Shown piece by piece: positions 1 through 7,667 of a stretch of DNA of 64,000 nucleotides. A program made the position numbers and the translations under genes. The notes below the pieces were generated by a model. The model saw nothing but the letters and a program-made list of their open reading frames with translations. It was not told where the DNA came from and did no database searches. Numbering within the stretch: position 1 is the stretch's first letter; the number at the start of each line of letters is the position of its first letter. The stretch comes from Bacteroidota bacterium (GTDB lineage Bacteria > Bacteroidota > Bacteroidia > Cytophagales > Cyclobacteriaceae): positions 62,001-126,000 of the forward strand of contig JAFDZA010000005.1 of assembly GCA_018267135.1 (NCBI GenBank), read 5' to 3'.

Positions 1-72
1 CAAGAATGGAAACGACTCCTCTTTGGACAGACAGCCGAGTAGCCGCTAACATAAGGTTAAATGAAATAAAGA
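1..72 (+). repeat. Left copy of ~72-bp direct repeat
   Basis: Bases 1-53 match 1755-1807 with one difference (T at 40 against C at 1794). Weaker similarity continues to about base 72. It may extend beyond the left edge of the window. Read from base 1 the segment encodes QEWKRLLFGQTAE followed by TAG, so it could be the 3' tail of a gene lying to the left. That reading is inference. It ends with the AGCCGCTAACAT motif that recurs at about 1796 and 2513. Confidence 0.85.
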
Positions 73-206
73 CAGAAGTAAAACTTGAAAGCAAAATAAA
101 TCAACTGCAAAGCAAGATTGATTATTGCGAAGACAGAATAAATCAAATCGTTTATCAACTCTACGAGTTGACACAAGCGGAAATAAAAATTGTTGAAGGA
201 AAATGA
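6..206 (+). pseudogene. C-terminal remnant of a type IIG (Eco57I-like) restriction-methyltransferase
   Basis: The last ~40 residues of this 66-codon frame, with the pattern IVYQLYELTQAEIKIVEGK, look like the extreme C-terminus of Eco57I-class or type IIG restriction-methyltransferases, which typically end in an LVYxLYGLTxEEIxIVE motif. Everything upstream of about residue 23 comes from the flanking direct repeat, so the catalytic and methyltransferase domains are absent. The frame's TGA overlaps the ATG of the next ORF as ATGA. That suggests the two were once translationally coupled in an intact restriction locus that was later cut by a rearrangement at the repeat. The fragment is unlikely to be functional. 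Confidence 0.6.
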
Positions 207-514
207 ATCCTATAATGGAATTAGCGCATAAGGTTCGTGACCATGTGAATCATCCATGGAAGCGGGAACTTATTTTTAGCGACAGAGTGAGGTGGGATAA
301 AGTTTGTTCGTGCATGGATGTTTTAGAAGATACACAACTTGCTATTGACCACTTCTTCAAACTTCCAGCGTTTTCAGGCAATGATGGAGGTTATTTGTAT
401 TTGTATGGATTGCTACAAGCATACTTCCTGCAACAAGATGCTACTAATAATTTATCACAAGCACTTTTCGGAAAGTCGGTTGATTGGGAAAATGAATCGG
501 AGAAAATATATTAG
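203..514 (+). CDS. Conserved hypothetical protein, probably truncated by a frameshift
   Basis: This 103-codon ORF overlaps the restriction-methylase remnant by ATGA. It has a compact start (MNPIMELAHKVRDHVNHP) and a well-formed helical body including LEDTQLAIDHF and a GGYLYLYGLLQAYFLQQDA segment. I recall similar proteins of roughly 220-250 residues beside Bacteroidota restriction genes, so this one looks short. At the stop (around 511-514) removal of one T would continue the frame as EKIYRIELKKEYFDEATKN, running to 647. A single-base insertion is therefore plausible. No enzymatic motif is visible and no function is proposed. It lies in an A+T-rich accessory patch. Confidence 0.5.
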   Translation: MNPIMELAHKVRDHVNHPWKRELIFSDRVRWDKVCSCMDVLEDTQLAIDHFFKLPAFSGNDGGYLYLYGLLQAYFLQQDATNNLSQALFGKSVDWENESEKIY

Positions 515-609
515 AATTGAGTTGAAGAAAGAATACTTTGATGAAGCAACTAAAAATGTGAATGATGTTAAGGCAGTGATGAAACCCAAAAAGAAACAAC
601 GAAAAGTGT

Positions 610-1613
610 ATGAAACTATCAAAGAACAAATACAACGAACTACTTGACAACATCGGTTCAACCTTGCAGAAAGCTAGAGAGAACGCCATTAAGGCAATCA
701 ATACGGAGTTAGTGAAAGCTAATTGGGAAATCGGCAGGCACATTGTTGAATATGAGCAGCAGGGAAAAGAAAAAGCTGATTACGGAAGTTCGCTGTTACA
801 AAAATTAGTGAAAGACCTCAAAGTAAAATATGGCAAAGAATTCAGCAAAAGTAATGTTTACTTGTGTCGGCAGTTTTATATCAAATACCAAAAATTCCAG
901 ACAGTGTCTGGAAAATTGAGTTGGTGCCATTACGCTGAATTACTAACGGTTCCTGATGGTTTGGCGAGAAGTTTCTACGAGAAGCAAGCCATCAAAGAAA
1001 ATTGGAGTTTTAGAGAAATGAAGCGTCAAATTGATTCAGCTATATTTCAACGATTGGCATTAAGCACCGACAAGAAAGGAGTGTTAGTATTGGCAGAGAA
1101 AGGACACGAACTTATTTTAGCAAAGGATGCAGTGAAAGATCCGTATGTTTTTGAATTTCTTGAATTACCTAAAGACGGCATCATTAAAGAGAGAGGGCTT
1201 GAAAAGAAACTCATTGACAACTTGCAGAAATTTCTTTTGGAACTTGGCAAAGGTTTTTCTTTTGTAGCACGACAGTTTAAAATCACTGTTGACAACGAAC
1301 ACAATTTTATTGACCTTGTTTTCTATCACCGCATTTTGAGGTGCTTTGTTCTTATTGACTGAAAACAAAAAAGGTAACGCATAAGAACATTGGGCAAATG
1401 AATTTGTATCTGAATTATTTCAAAGAAGAAGAAAACACCGAAGGCGACAACGAACCAATAGGAATTATTATAGCAGCAGACAAACATGAGTTCACAGTAA
1501 AATATGCTACTGGTGGATTGACCAATAAGATTTTCGTTTCAAAATATCAGTTGTATTTACCTGATCAAAAAATGTTAGAGGAAAAAGTAAAAGAAATACT
1601 TGACAACGATTAG
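610..1613 (+). pseudogene. YhcG/DUF1016-family PD-(D/E)XK nuclease, split by a 1-base frameshift
   Basis: The N-terminal part (610-1362, 250 codons) begins MKLSKNKYNELLDNIG and carries the winged-helix YhcG/DUF1016 N-domain (WEIGRHIVEYEQQG) followed by the start of the PD-(D/E)XK nuclease domain (FKITVDNEHNFIDLVFYHR). The frame stops at TGA 1360-1362. Adding one T before 1360 restores VLIDLKTKKVTHKNIGQMNLYLNYF and joins the second frame (ORF 1398-1613), which supplies the conserved C-terminus ending YLPDQKMLEEKVKEILDND. The rebuilt protein is about 334 residues, the normal family size. The break falls inside the catalytic IDLK motif, so the shortened product should be inactive. YhcG-like proteins are common as extra genes in restriction-modification loci, which fits the upstream methylase tail. 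A sequencing error cannot be excluded. Confidence 0.85.
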
Positions 1614-1754
1614 TCACCCGCAAAAAATACACTCTTAAAAAACGCACAAGCCAACGCTTCTTTAAAAAAGAAATTTATTTTTCCACCGCACAGGCTGACA
1701 GCGTAATTGAACCGAAAGTGCTTCTAATGTAAATCGCTTTTAATTACCTTCGTG

Positions 1755-1827
1755 CAAGAATGGAAACGACTCCTCTTTGGACAGACAGCCGAGCAGCCGC
1801 TAACATAATATTAAACGAAAATAAAAA
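1755..1827 (+). repeat. Right copy of ~72-bp direct repeat
   Basis: Matches 1-72 at an offset of 1754: one difference in the first 53 bases, then several substitutions and a small indel. The TAG stop of the left copy is CAG here, so the reading continues a few codons (QPLT) before stopping. The copy ends with AGCCGCTAACAT. Together the copies bracket the restriction-methylase remnant, the truncated ORF and the YhcG nuclease. The 141 bases before it (1614-1754) hold nothing I recognise. Confidence 0.85.
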
Positions 1828-1882
1828 AAGAAGGGCTTTGTTCGGTAAACGAAAAGTTGTGCTTCGAATCCCTCCTTTTTTT
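1823..1882 (+). repeat. Inverted repeat with A-tract and T-tract arms
   Basis: AAAAAAAGAAGGG (1823-1835) can pair with CCCTCCTTTTTTT (1870-1882) with one mismatch, across a 34-base loop that itself contains TTCG/CGAA. It sits just after the right copy of the direct repeat and about 80 bp before the small membrane-protein gene. It could be a terminator or part of a recombination structure. No gene is supported between 1808 and 1959. Confidence 0.4.
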
Positions 1883-1959
1883 ACTTCGTTAATCCTTTCT
1901 TCGCTGGTGGCTATTTTAGGACGACAGCCAAACCAACAACACATTGACACTATAAAAAA

Positions 1960-2505
1960 ATGACGACAATGAAAACTTACAAAGTTGACAACTCCAAAAT
2001 TTCGGAATACACAAAACGAAATGACAATATAGTATTTAAAACTTTAGCAATTGCTTTGTTAGCTATGCCATTCCTTATGTTTTTCATTACAAAACGAATG
2101 GATGCGCCAGCAGATTTTTTTTACATCATGCTTTTTTCACTGTTGTTTGTAGCGTTAATTTTTGGGCTCACCTACCTAAACAATAAAAAGTTGACACGAC
2201 TGACGGCAGAAAATCTTCAAATCGTAATTGACGACAATTCTATAACAAGGGTAATTGACTTAGACAACGAACCACGACTTAACTTTTTTCACAAATTGAC
2301 TTACTCCCGAGCAAAAAATATTTCTGGTGTTTATTATGCAAAAGTTGACTTCAACAACATTAAATCCATTGAAAGAAAGGATGGCGACTTGTGGGTTAAG
2401 GCGACAAACTCAAATGTTTTTAACGATAAAAATATTGTTATTATTCCAAGAGAGCTGTCAAATTTTGACGACTTGGAAAAGGAACTAAACAACAGGCGTA
2501 AATAA
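1960..2505 (+). CDS. Small membrane protein of unknown function
   Basis: This 181-residue protein has two hydrophobic helices close together (about residues 27-43 and 51-70, with PFLMFFITKR and FYIMLFSLLFVALIFGLTYL), then a soluble C-terminal part of about 110 residues rich in beta-type segments (LQIVIDDNSITRVID, VDFNNIKSIERKDGDLWVKA). The layout resembles small Bacteroidota proteins with two transmembrane helices and a PH-like cytoplasmic domain, but I cannot name a family. A second start at 1969 (MKTYKVDN) is equally possible. The stop is followed within 10 bp by CAGCCGCTAACAT, as if the gene were a cassette ending at that motif. Base composition is A+T-rich like the rest of the patch. Confidence 0.65.
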   Translation: MTTMKTYKVDNSKISEYTKRNDNIVFKTLAIALLAMPFLMFFITKRMDAPADFFYIMLFSLLFVALIFGLTYLNNKKLTRLTAENLQIVIDDNSITRVIDLDNEPRLNFFHKLTYSRAKNISGVYYAKVDFNNIKSIERKDGDLWVKATNSNVFNDKNIVIIPRELSNFDDLEKELNNRRK

Positions 2506-2510
2506 GAAGA

Positions 2511-2811
2511 CCAGCCGCTAACATCGTATTGGCAATAGTGGGGCTGGCAGTTATAAACTTAATATTTGTGCTTACGTCTGACGATTTTCAAAAAAAAATC
2601 TGCCCTCACCAAACTTGAACTCAATGAAAATATCAGACAGACAATACCGATCTCACTAACTCAACAAGTATAGATTATCATAAAAATTAGTTTTGTTGAA
2701 GCAGGAAGAGTTGTTTGCTTCATTAAAGACTTATAACTAAGTCCATCTGATTTTGAAACTTCTTTGAGCCCTAACAAAACACATTGCCCTTTGCTTAAGG
2801 CTCGTGTTAGC
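2511..2811. repeat. Gene-free stretch bounded by an imperfect inverted repeat
   Basis: No gene is visible in the 313 bases between 2505 and 2819. The ends mirror each other: GCTAACA (2517-2523), GGCAATAGTG (2531-2540) and GGGCT on the left face GGGCT in reverse complement, CACATTGCC (2780-2788) and TGTTAGC (2805-2811) on the right. The GCTAACA/TGTTAGC pair is reminiscent of the outer core sites of integron attC sites. The spacing (about 295 bp) is far longer than a normal attC and the second core base differs, so this is only a structural analogy. The motif AGCCGCTAACAT is shared with both direct-repeat copies upstream. Confidence 0.5.
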
Positions 2812-2818
2812 AAAAATT

Positions 2819-5473
2819 TTAATTATCGGAAAACTGTACCGTTATATTAGTAGCTATGCCGATACGAAACCCGTTGCTTATATACGTTCCGTTTTGAAAA
2901 GAGGTGGCAAACTCTAAGCGAAACAACCGCAAGATTCCATTCAGGCCATACCCCAACTCGGTATAGTGGTTGGAGTGAGGGGTGGCTAAATAATTGACAA
3001 AGAAATTTTCTGATATTCCCAGCAGGCGTGCTCGGGGGATGCGTGTAACCAAAAACTTGCGAAAGTGGTAGTGCACATTGGCTGAAAAATACTGGTCGTG
3101 TGTGCTGTAGGTATAATACGGGAGCAGCCGAAAGCTTCCGGCCGGATCGGAGGTAATAAACGGAGTTTGATTGCCGGCAAAATGTTTAAAGTCCATAAAA
3201 TACATAGAGCGGGTGTTCAGAAATTTTCCGGCTTTCAAATTCAAATCCAGCTGGCCGGTAATGCCGGTACGCATGCTTTCTTTGAAGCCTACTTCCAGTA
3301 AATCGTAATCTACATCGCTGCCAAAGAGTTGCGAAAATCCTTTTTTGTAATCGAATGTAAACGTGGGCGATGGCCGGTTAGCATTGTATTTATTGCCGTT
3401 CCAGATTCTAAACTTTTGCCACGGGCGGGCTTCCAAACCTACCGAACCAATCAAGGCTGTGTGGGGCTGAAAACTGGTATTGGGCAGCTCAACATTGACG
3501 GGTGCATTGGCCGTAAATTGTGTATGGCTACGTTCGTTAAATGAATAATTGTTGTTGTTAAAGAGTTCGTGCCTGCGTGCCAGCGACCATTGCGTGCGGA
3601 AAAAATATTTCCCGTTAAACTGCTTTCTGAAATTAACATCAACAAAATCGCGTTCGTACAACTTCATCCAGTTTTGCCCTTGAAAAAGTGTAGTGAAGGT
3701 ATTGATAAACGGATGGATGGGTTCGTCACTATTAAACTGCTGAATGTACCTTCCGCCACTCAGCGTAATTCTTGCCGTGCGGGTACGGTAATCGGCACGT
3801 AGAAAGCCGGTTAGCTTTTCGCGGGCAAAGGCATACCTAAAGGTGGGGCTGATTTCCAAGCGCCTGGTATCCGGCCTTTTTTCAGGATGCAGCGAATCTT
3901 TCTTTACCCAACGTTTGTAGTAACTTACCCGGTAAATGGCATTTACTCCTTCTACTGTGTTATACCCGCCCCAGGGAAAATGGATTTGAAAGCTGGCACT
4001 TTTGCCAACTGAATAATAATTGCCGGTTACTATATCAAAAGGGCTGAATCCTTTGTGGTGCTTTTTCGAGTGCAATGTATCGCCTTCATCGCGTTTTCGT
4101 TGTACTTCATTCAGGCTATCGGTTTTTTTATAGCCTCTAATTTCTTCTTTATCAAGCGGAGCCGGGCGTATGTTCGCCCAAAATGACGAATCTTTTTTGT
4201 AAGCGGTGGAATCTACCTTGTAGCGCGACTCGGATACCACATCGGGCTCCTTTTGTTCTTTCTGTTCGGCTTTTTCATACGCTTTTGTCAGTTGTTTTAG
4301 TTCTTTCGCTGTTATTTCTTTTCCATTCTCCAGCCGTTGTTTAATCTGTTGGTTTTTCTGGCTAAACTGTTTTTTTATTTTTTTAGCTTCTTCTTTTTCC
4401 AGTTTCTCATCAATCACATCCATGGCCACTACCAGTGCGGGGTTGAGTTTAATTTTATATTCCTTTACGGTGGCGTGGTATGAACCAATAAAATCAAACC
4501 CAAATACTTTGCCGGTTACAATGGCTTCTTGCGAAACAGGCATCCACACCTGCCGGGTGGGGTCGTTAGGGTGGTCTTTTTCTTCTATCGGGTGATAGAT
4601 TTGTTTTACTTTAAAATGGATACCTAATTTGGTAGCCATCAGTTCCAGGCTGTGGATGCTCCACTCATTCTCTACAATAAAAATGGTTCCTTCAAATACA
4701 CTATCGCCTTTGCTGCGGGGTGTCACTTTTATTTTACTGATGTCGTACCCGGCATCTTTAAAGGTACCCAGGTATTCAAATTTATAATGCGTAAATGCTT
4801 TGGGGGAGAGAGGAGATACCGTTTCGGCAATTTCGGGTTCGTAAAAGCTGCCAAAGAAATATTGGTTGGGCGATCCGTTTTGATCTTTGCCTTGTGTATA
4901 AATGGCAACTACTTTCTGTTCGTATTTATGCGGGCGGGTGTATTTTATTTCATTGACTGATTCGGTAATAAACAGGCGGTCTTTGGTAATCCCTTCTTTT
5001 TCCAGCATTTTTTTAGCCAGCCAGGGGTAGTCGCGCAATTTTCCTTTTCCTTTAATGTAAACCTTGGCCGAATAAGTATCTAACTGCTGGGTATGAAATT
5101 TTGCTTTGGCAATAGCCTTCCGCATAATGGTGTAGGCAGGATCTTCTTTGGCTGCGGTAACGGTTATTCCCTGCAGCAAAATATTTTGTTCTTTTAAAAC
5201 AATATTGAGTTCAATAAAATCTTTGGCTACCTCTACTATACGGGTAGCGGCTTCGTAGCCCAGATATTTGTATATGATTTCATAGTGGCCCGGCTCTAAT
5301 GGCAATTCATAGTACCCGTTTTGATCGGTGGTGGCTCCGGTGCCGGTTTGTTTTACATAAATAGAAGCATACGGAAGGGCAGTGCCGTCAGCGGCTTTTA
5401 CCAACCCTTTTACGCCTCCGCCAAAAAGCGAACCGGAAATGAAACTGAAAAAGAGGAATAGGGTTGGTTTCAT
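2819..5473 (-). CDS. DUF5686 family outer-membrane protein with carboxypeptidase-regulatory-like domain
   Basis: This 884-residue protein opens with a signal peptide (MKPTLFLFFSFISG), then a carboxypeptidase-regulatory-like beta-sandwich (about 20-105; GLVKAADGTALPYASIYVK and TTDQNGYYELPLEPGHYEI), then the long DUF5686 region. A Lys/Glu-rich, probably coiled-coil stretch lies around residues 355-420. The C-terminal half has alternating aromatic strands typical of an outer-membrane beta-barrel, ending ITVQFSDN. The family is common in Bacteroidota and resembles SusC-like proteins without a TonB plug; its substrate is unknown. It is the last gene of the minus-strand block that begins with the OmpA protein. 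39 bp separate it from nadD. Confidence 0.85.
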   Translation of the reverse strand: MKPTLFLFFSFISGSLFGGGVKGLVKAADGTALPYASIYVKQTGTGATTDQNGYYELPLEPGHYEIIYKYLGYEAATRIVEVAKDFIELNIVLKEQNILLQGITVTAAKEDPAYTIMRKAIAKAKFHTQQLDTYSAKVYIKGKGKLRDYPWLAKKMLEKEGITKDRLFITESVNEIKYTRPHKYEQKVVAIYTQGKDQNGSPNQYFFGSFYEPEIAETVSPLSPKAFTHYKFEYLGTFKDAGYDISKIKVTPRSKGDSVFEGTIFIVENEWSIHSLELMATKLGIHFKVKQIYHPIEEKDHPNDPTRQVWMPVSQEAIVTGKVFGFDFIGSYHATVKEYKIKLNPALVVAMDVIDEKLEKEEAKKIKKQFSQKNQQIKQRLENGKEITAKELKQLTKAYEKAEQKEQKEPDVVSESRYKVDSTAYKKDSSFWANIRPAPLDKEEIRGYKKTDSLNEVQRKRDEGDTLHSKKHHKGFSPFDIVTGNYYSVGKSASFQIHFPWGGYNTVEGVNAIYRVSYYKRWVKKDSLHPEKRPDTRRLEISPTFRYAFAREKLTGFLRADYRTRTARITLSGGRYIQQFNSDEPIHPFINTFTTLFQGQNWMKLYERDFVDVNFRKQFNGKYFFRTQWSLARRHELFNNNNYSFNERSHTQFTANAPVNVELPNTSFQPHTALIGSVGLEARPWQKFRIWNGNKYNANRPSPTFTFDYKKGFSQLFGSDVDYDLLEVGFKESMRTGITGQLDLNLKAGKFLNTRSMYFMDFKHFAGNQTPFITSDPAGSFRLLPYYTYSTHDQYFSANVHYHFRKFLVTRIPRARLLGISENFFVNYLATPHSNHYTELGYGLNGILRLFRLEFATSFQNGTYISNGFRIGIATNITVQFSDN

Positions 5474-5512
5474 AAATACGTGAAGACGAGAAAAAGGATA
5501 AAAAAGTTGTGC

Positions 5513-6085
5513 TTACCGGTAAAAGCCTTTCGATCGGATCATTTGCTCTACCGCCTCCGGAACGAGGTAACGTATGGATTGGTTGTTTCGGATACACTCG
5601 CGAATATAGGTTGCCGAAATATCGAGCAGAGGAGCTTCTACCAGTTTTACATGAGCATGACTCTTCAGTGGTGAATTTGTTACATGAGGCCGGGGGTACA
5701 CATATAATCCATATTGTTCTATTATCTGCTCGTAGTTTTTCCATCGGGGAAAATTCTCCAGGTTATCTTCTCCAAGAATCAGCTTAAATTCTTTATCAGG
5801 ATATTTTTCTTGTAGATGGGCTAGCGTATGAATGGTGTAACTAGGTTTGGGTAAGTGAAATTCTACATCGCTCACTTCAAATTTATAGTTGTCGGCTATG
5901 GCGGCTTTTACCATATCGTAGCGATCGAACTCGTGCAGCAACCCTTTGCTGGGCTTCAGCGGGTTTTGCGGAGAAACAATAAACCATACTTTTTTTAAAT
6001 CGGTATTTTCTGCCATGACATTGGCAATCGCTAAATGCCCGATGTGGACGGGGTTAAACGAACCAAAGAACAAACCGATTTTCAT
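5513..6085 (-). CDS. nadD: Nicotinate-nucleotide adenylyltransferase
   Basis: NadD joins ATP to nicotinate mononucleotide to give deamido-NAD, the penultimate step of NAD synthesis. The 190-residue protein has the nucleotidyltransferase signature GSFNPVHIGH at residues 8-17 and the second motif SATYIR at 157-162, both diagnostic. Length and start are typical of the family. It lies downstream of gmk on the same strand, separated by 60 bp. nadC, which makes its substrate, is encoded about 1.6 kb upstream on the same strand, so both late NAD genes are in one gene cluster. Confidence 0.95.
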   Translation of the reverse strand: MKIGLFFGSFNPVHIGHLAIANVMAENTDLKKVWFIVSPQNPLKPSKGLLHEFDRYDMVKAAIADNYKFEVSDVEFHLPKPSYTIHTLAHLQEKYPDKEFKLILGEDNLENFPRWKNYEQIIEQYGLYVYPRPHVTNSPLKSHAHVKLVEAPLLDISATYIRECIRNNQSIRYLVPEAVEQMIRSKGFYR

Positions 6086-6145
6086 TTATAATAGGTTACC
6101 CGTTCTAAGAATTTGTTGGGAGTAATCATTTCCGTATCGGAATTT

Positions 6146-6745
6146 TTACATTTTATTTTTGAATGCATCGTATAGCTGCTGTGCTTCGGCTAACGATTTT
6201 TCCAGGTTTTCATTGAGCAGCACGGCATCAAAATCTTTTTGAAAAGACATTTCAAAACTTGCTTTAAACAGCCTGCGTGATAATGCTTCTTCGGTTTCCG
6301 TGCCCCGGTCGTTAAGCCGTTGCTTCAGCACTTCCATAGAAGGAACTTTTACAAAAACAGCCAATGCTTTATCGCCAAAATATTTTTTCAGGTTAAGCCC
6401 TCCTTTTACGTCTACATCAAAGATTACGTTTTTGCCTTCATTCCAAATCCGCTGAATTTCTGATTTGAGTGTTCCGTAAAAATTTCCGGCATACACTTCT
6501 TCCCATTCTACAAATTCATCCTGATCAATTTTTTTTTTAAATTCTTCGGGGGGCAGGAAATAATAGTCTTTCCCGTTTTGTTCGGTTCGTCCGCGTTTAT
6601 CGCGGGTAGCAGCCGATATAGAAAAACCTAAGTCGGAATTATTCTTGAGCAGATGATGTACAATGGTAGTTTTTCCTGAACCGGATGGGGCCGAAAAAAT
6701 AATGGCTTTTCCTCCGGGGGGGCGGATTTCAGATGAGCCTGCCAT
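6146..6745 (-). CDS. gmk: Guanylate kinase
   Basis: Gmk phosphorylates GMP to GDP in the cytoplasm. The 199-residue protein has the P-loop APSGSGKT at 19-26, the lid and GMP-binding sequence [16 protein letters not shown], and the YAGNFYGT segment characteristic of guanylate kinases. The N-terminus ([13 protein letters not shown]) is slightly longer than in many homologues, and its ATG directly abuts the stop codon of the upstream anti-sigma gene. That implies co-transcription with the sigma/anti-sigma pair and with nadD downstream. Confidence 0.95.
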   Translation of the reverse strand: MAGSSEIRPPGGKAIIFSAPSGSGKTTIVHHLLKNNSDLGFSISAATRDKRGRTEQNGKDYYFLPPEEFKKKIDQDEFVEWEEVYAGNFYGTLKSEIQRIWNEGKNVIFDVDVKGGLNLKKYFGDKALAVFVKVPSMEVLKQRLNDRGTETEEALSRRLFKASFEMSFQKDFDAVLLNENLEKSLAEAQQLYDAFKNKM

Positions 6746-7012
6746 TCAGGCTGTCATTGAATTGATCTTCAACTTAATTTCGGCTACAATATCGTCCGGG
6801 CAATTTCCTCCACAACATTTGCTCTGCAATAATTCTTTAATAGCCATATCCACATTATACTTTTTGTAGCAGGGCAGGCAATGGCCCATGTGCTGGGAAA
6901 AATACAAGCGTTGTTCTTCGGTAACCTGATTATCAATAATTAGTTGAAGCATTTCCATGCACGTGGGTTTTTTGCCATCGGGCTGGATAAACGGATTAGT
7001 GGGGGTTGCCAT
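6746..7012 (-). CDS. Zinc-type anti-sigma factor (RsrA/ChrR-like)
   Basis: This 88-residue protein carries the zinc anti-sigma signature H41-x3-C45-x2-C48 (HMGHCLPC), an additional Cys at 18 and a Cys cluster (KCCGGNC, 66-71) near the C-terminus. Such ZAS-domain proteins hold an ECF sigma factor inactive and, in RsrA-type members, release it when the cysteines are oxidised. The gene starts 3 bp after the ECF sigma gene ends, the normal sigma/anti-sigma order. No transmembrane helix is visible, so it should be cytoplasmic. Redox sensing is inferred from the motif and is not shown by the sequence alone. Confidence 0.8.
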   Translation of the reverse strand: MATPTNPFIQPDGKKPTCMEMLQLIIDNQVTEEQRLYFSQHMGHCLPCYKKYNVDMAIKELLQSKCCGGNCPDDIVAEIKLKINSMTA

Positions 7013-7015
7013 AAC

Positions 7016-7606
7016 TTATGCGTTGTTGTAGCCCATGGTTTTGGCGTACGATTTTAATTTTTCTTTCAGCAGGTTTCGTGCACGGTGCAAGCGGCTGCGT
7101 ACGGTGCCAATGGGTATATCTAAAATTTTTGCCATCTCTTCGTACTTAAAATCTTCTAAATCGCACAAAATAATTACGGTTCTAAAATCCACATCCAGCG
7201 AGTTAAGGGCATTACTAATTTCATCGCCCATCATATCTTTAAGCGACTCTACCCGCAAGTCGGGCGTAATGAGCCGATCCACTTCTTCCGAATTATAATA
7301 GGTCTCTACTTCCTGGTAATCTACTTTATTGGGTTCTTTGCTTTTTTTACGGTAATCGTTAATGAAGCTGTTTTTCAAGATGCGGAACAGCCACGCCTTG
7401 GCATTAGTTCCTTTCTGGAATGATTCTATAAACCGGTATGCCTTGAGGTAGGTATCTTGCACCAAGTCTTTGGCATCATCGCGGTCGAGGGTAAGCCGGT
7501 AGCCAAAATTGTACATGGAATGAATATGAGGCATAAACTCGTTGTTGAAAATGAGTTGTTTTTCATTTTCCGTATAATGTTGTCGCGGAGCTTCTTCCCA
7601 TTCCAT
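7016..7606 (-). CDS. ECF RNA polymerase sigma factor (SigR/RpoE-like)
   Basis: Sigma region 2 is at about residues 20-90 (DDAKDLVQDTYLKAYRFIESF, split by normal region 2.1-2.4 features, with KAWLFRILKNSFINDYRK). Region 4 is at about 135-185 (FRTVIILCDLEDFKYEEMA then a helix-turn-helix ending GTVRSRLHRAR). There is no region 1 or 3, so it is an extracytoplasmic-function type. The start at 7606 (MEWEEAP) is preferred; 7615 adds three residues. The anti-sigma gene follows after 3 bp, giving a regulatory pair whose transcript probably reads on into gmk and nadD. Confidence 0.92.
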   Translation of the reverse strand: MEWEEAPRQHYTENEKQLIFNNEFMPHIHSMYNFGYRLTLDRDDAKDLVQDTYLKAYRFIESFQKGTNAKAWLFRILKNSFINDYRKKSKEPNKVDYQEVETYYNSEEVDRLITPDLRVESLKDMMGDEISNALNSLDVDFRTVIILCDLEDFKYEEMAKILDIPIGTVRSRLHRARNLLKEKLKSYAKTMGYNNA

Positions 7607-7667
7607 GAAGAACAAAAGTAACTTAATGATTTGAGATTTCGATGGGGTGATCGGCTCGGTTGGTGAA

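Noticed and set aside
2511..2811. Classical integron attC site
   Set aside because: The spacing between core sites is about 295 bp, the core sequence differs from consensus and no integrase gene is in the window; kept only as an analogy.
5388..5744. 118-codon minus frame overlapping nadD and the DUF5686 start
   Set aside because: nadD and DUF5686 account for this interval in other frames; no motif is present.
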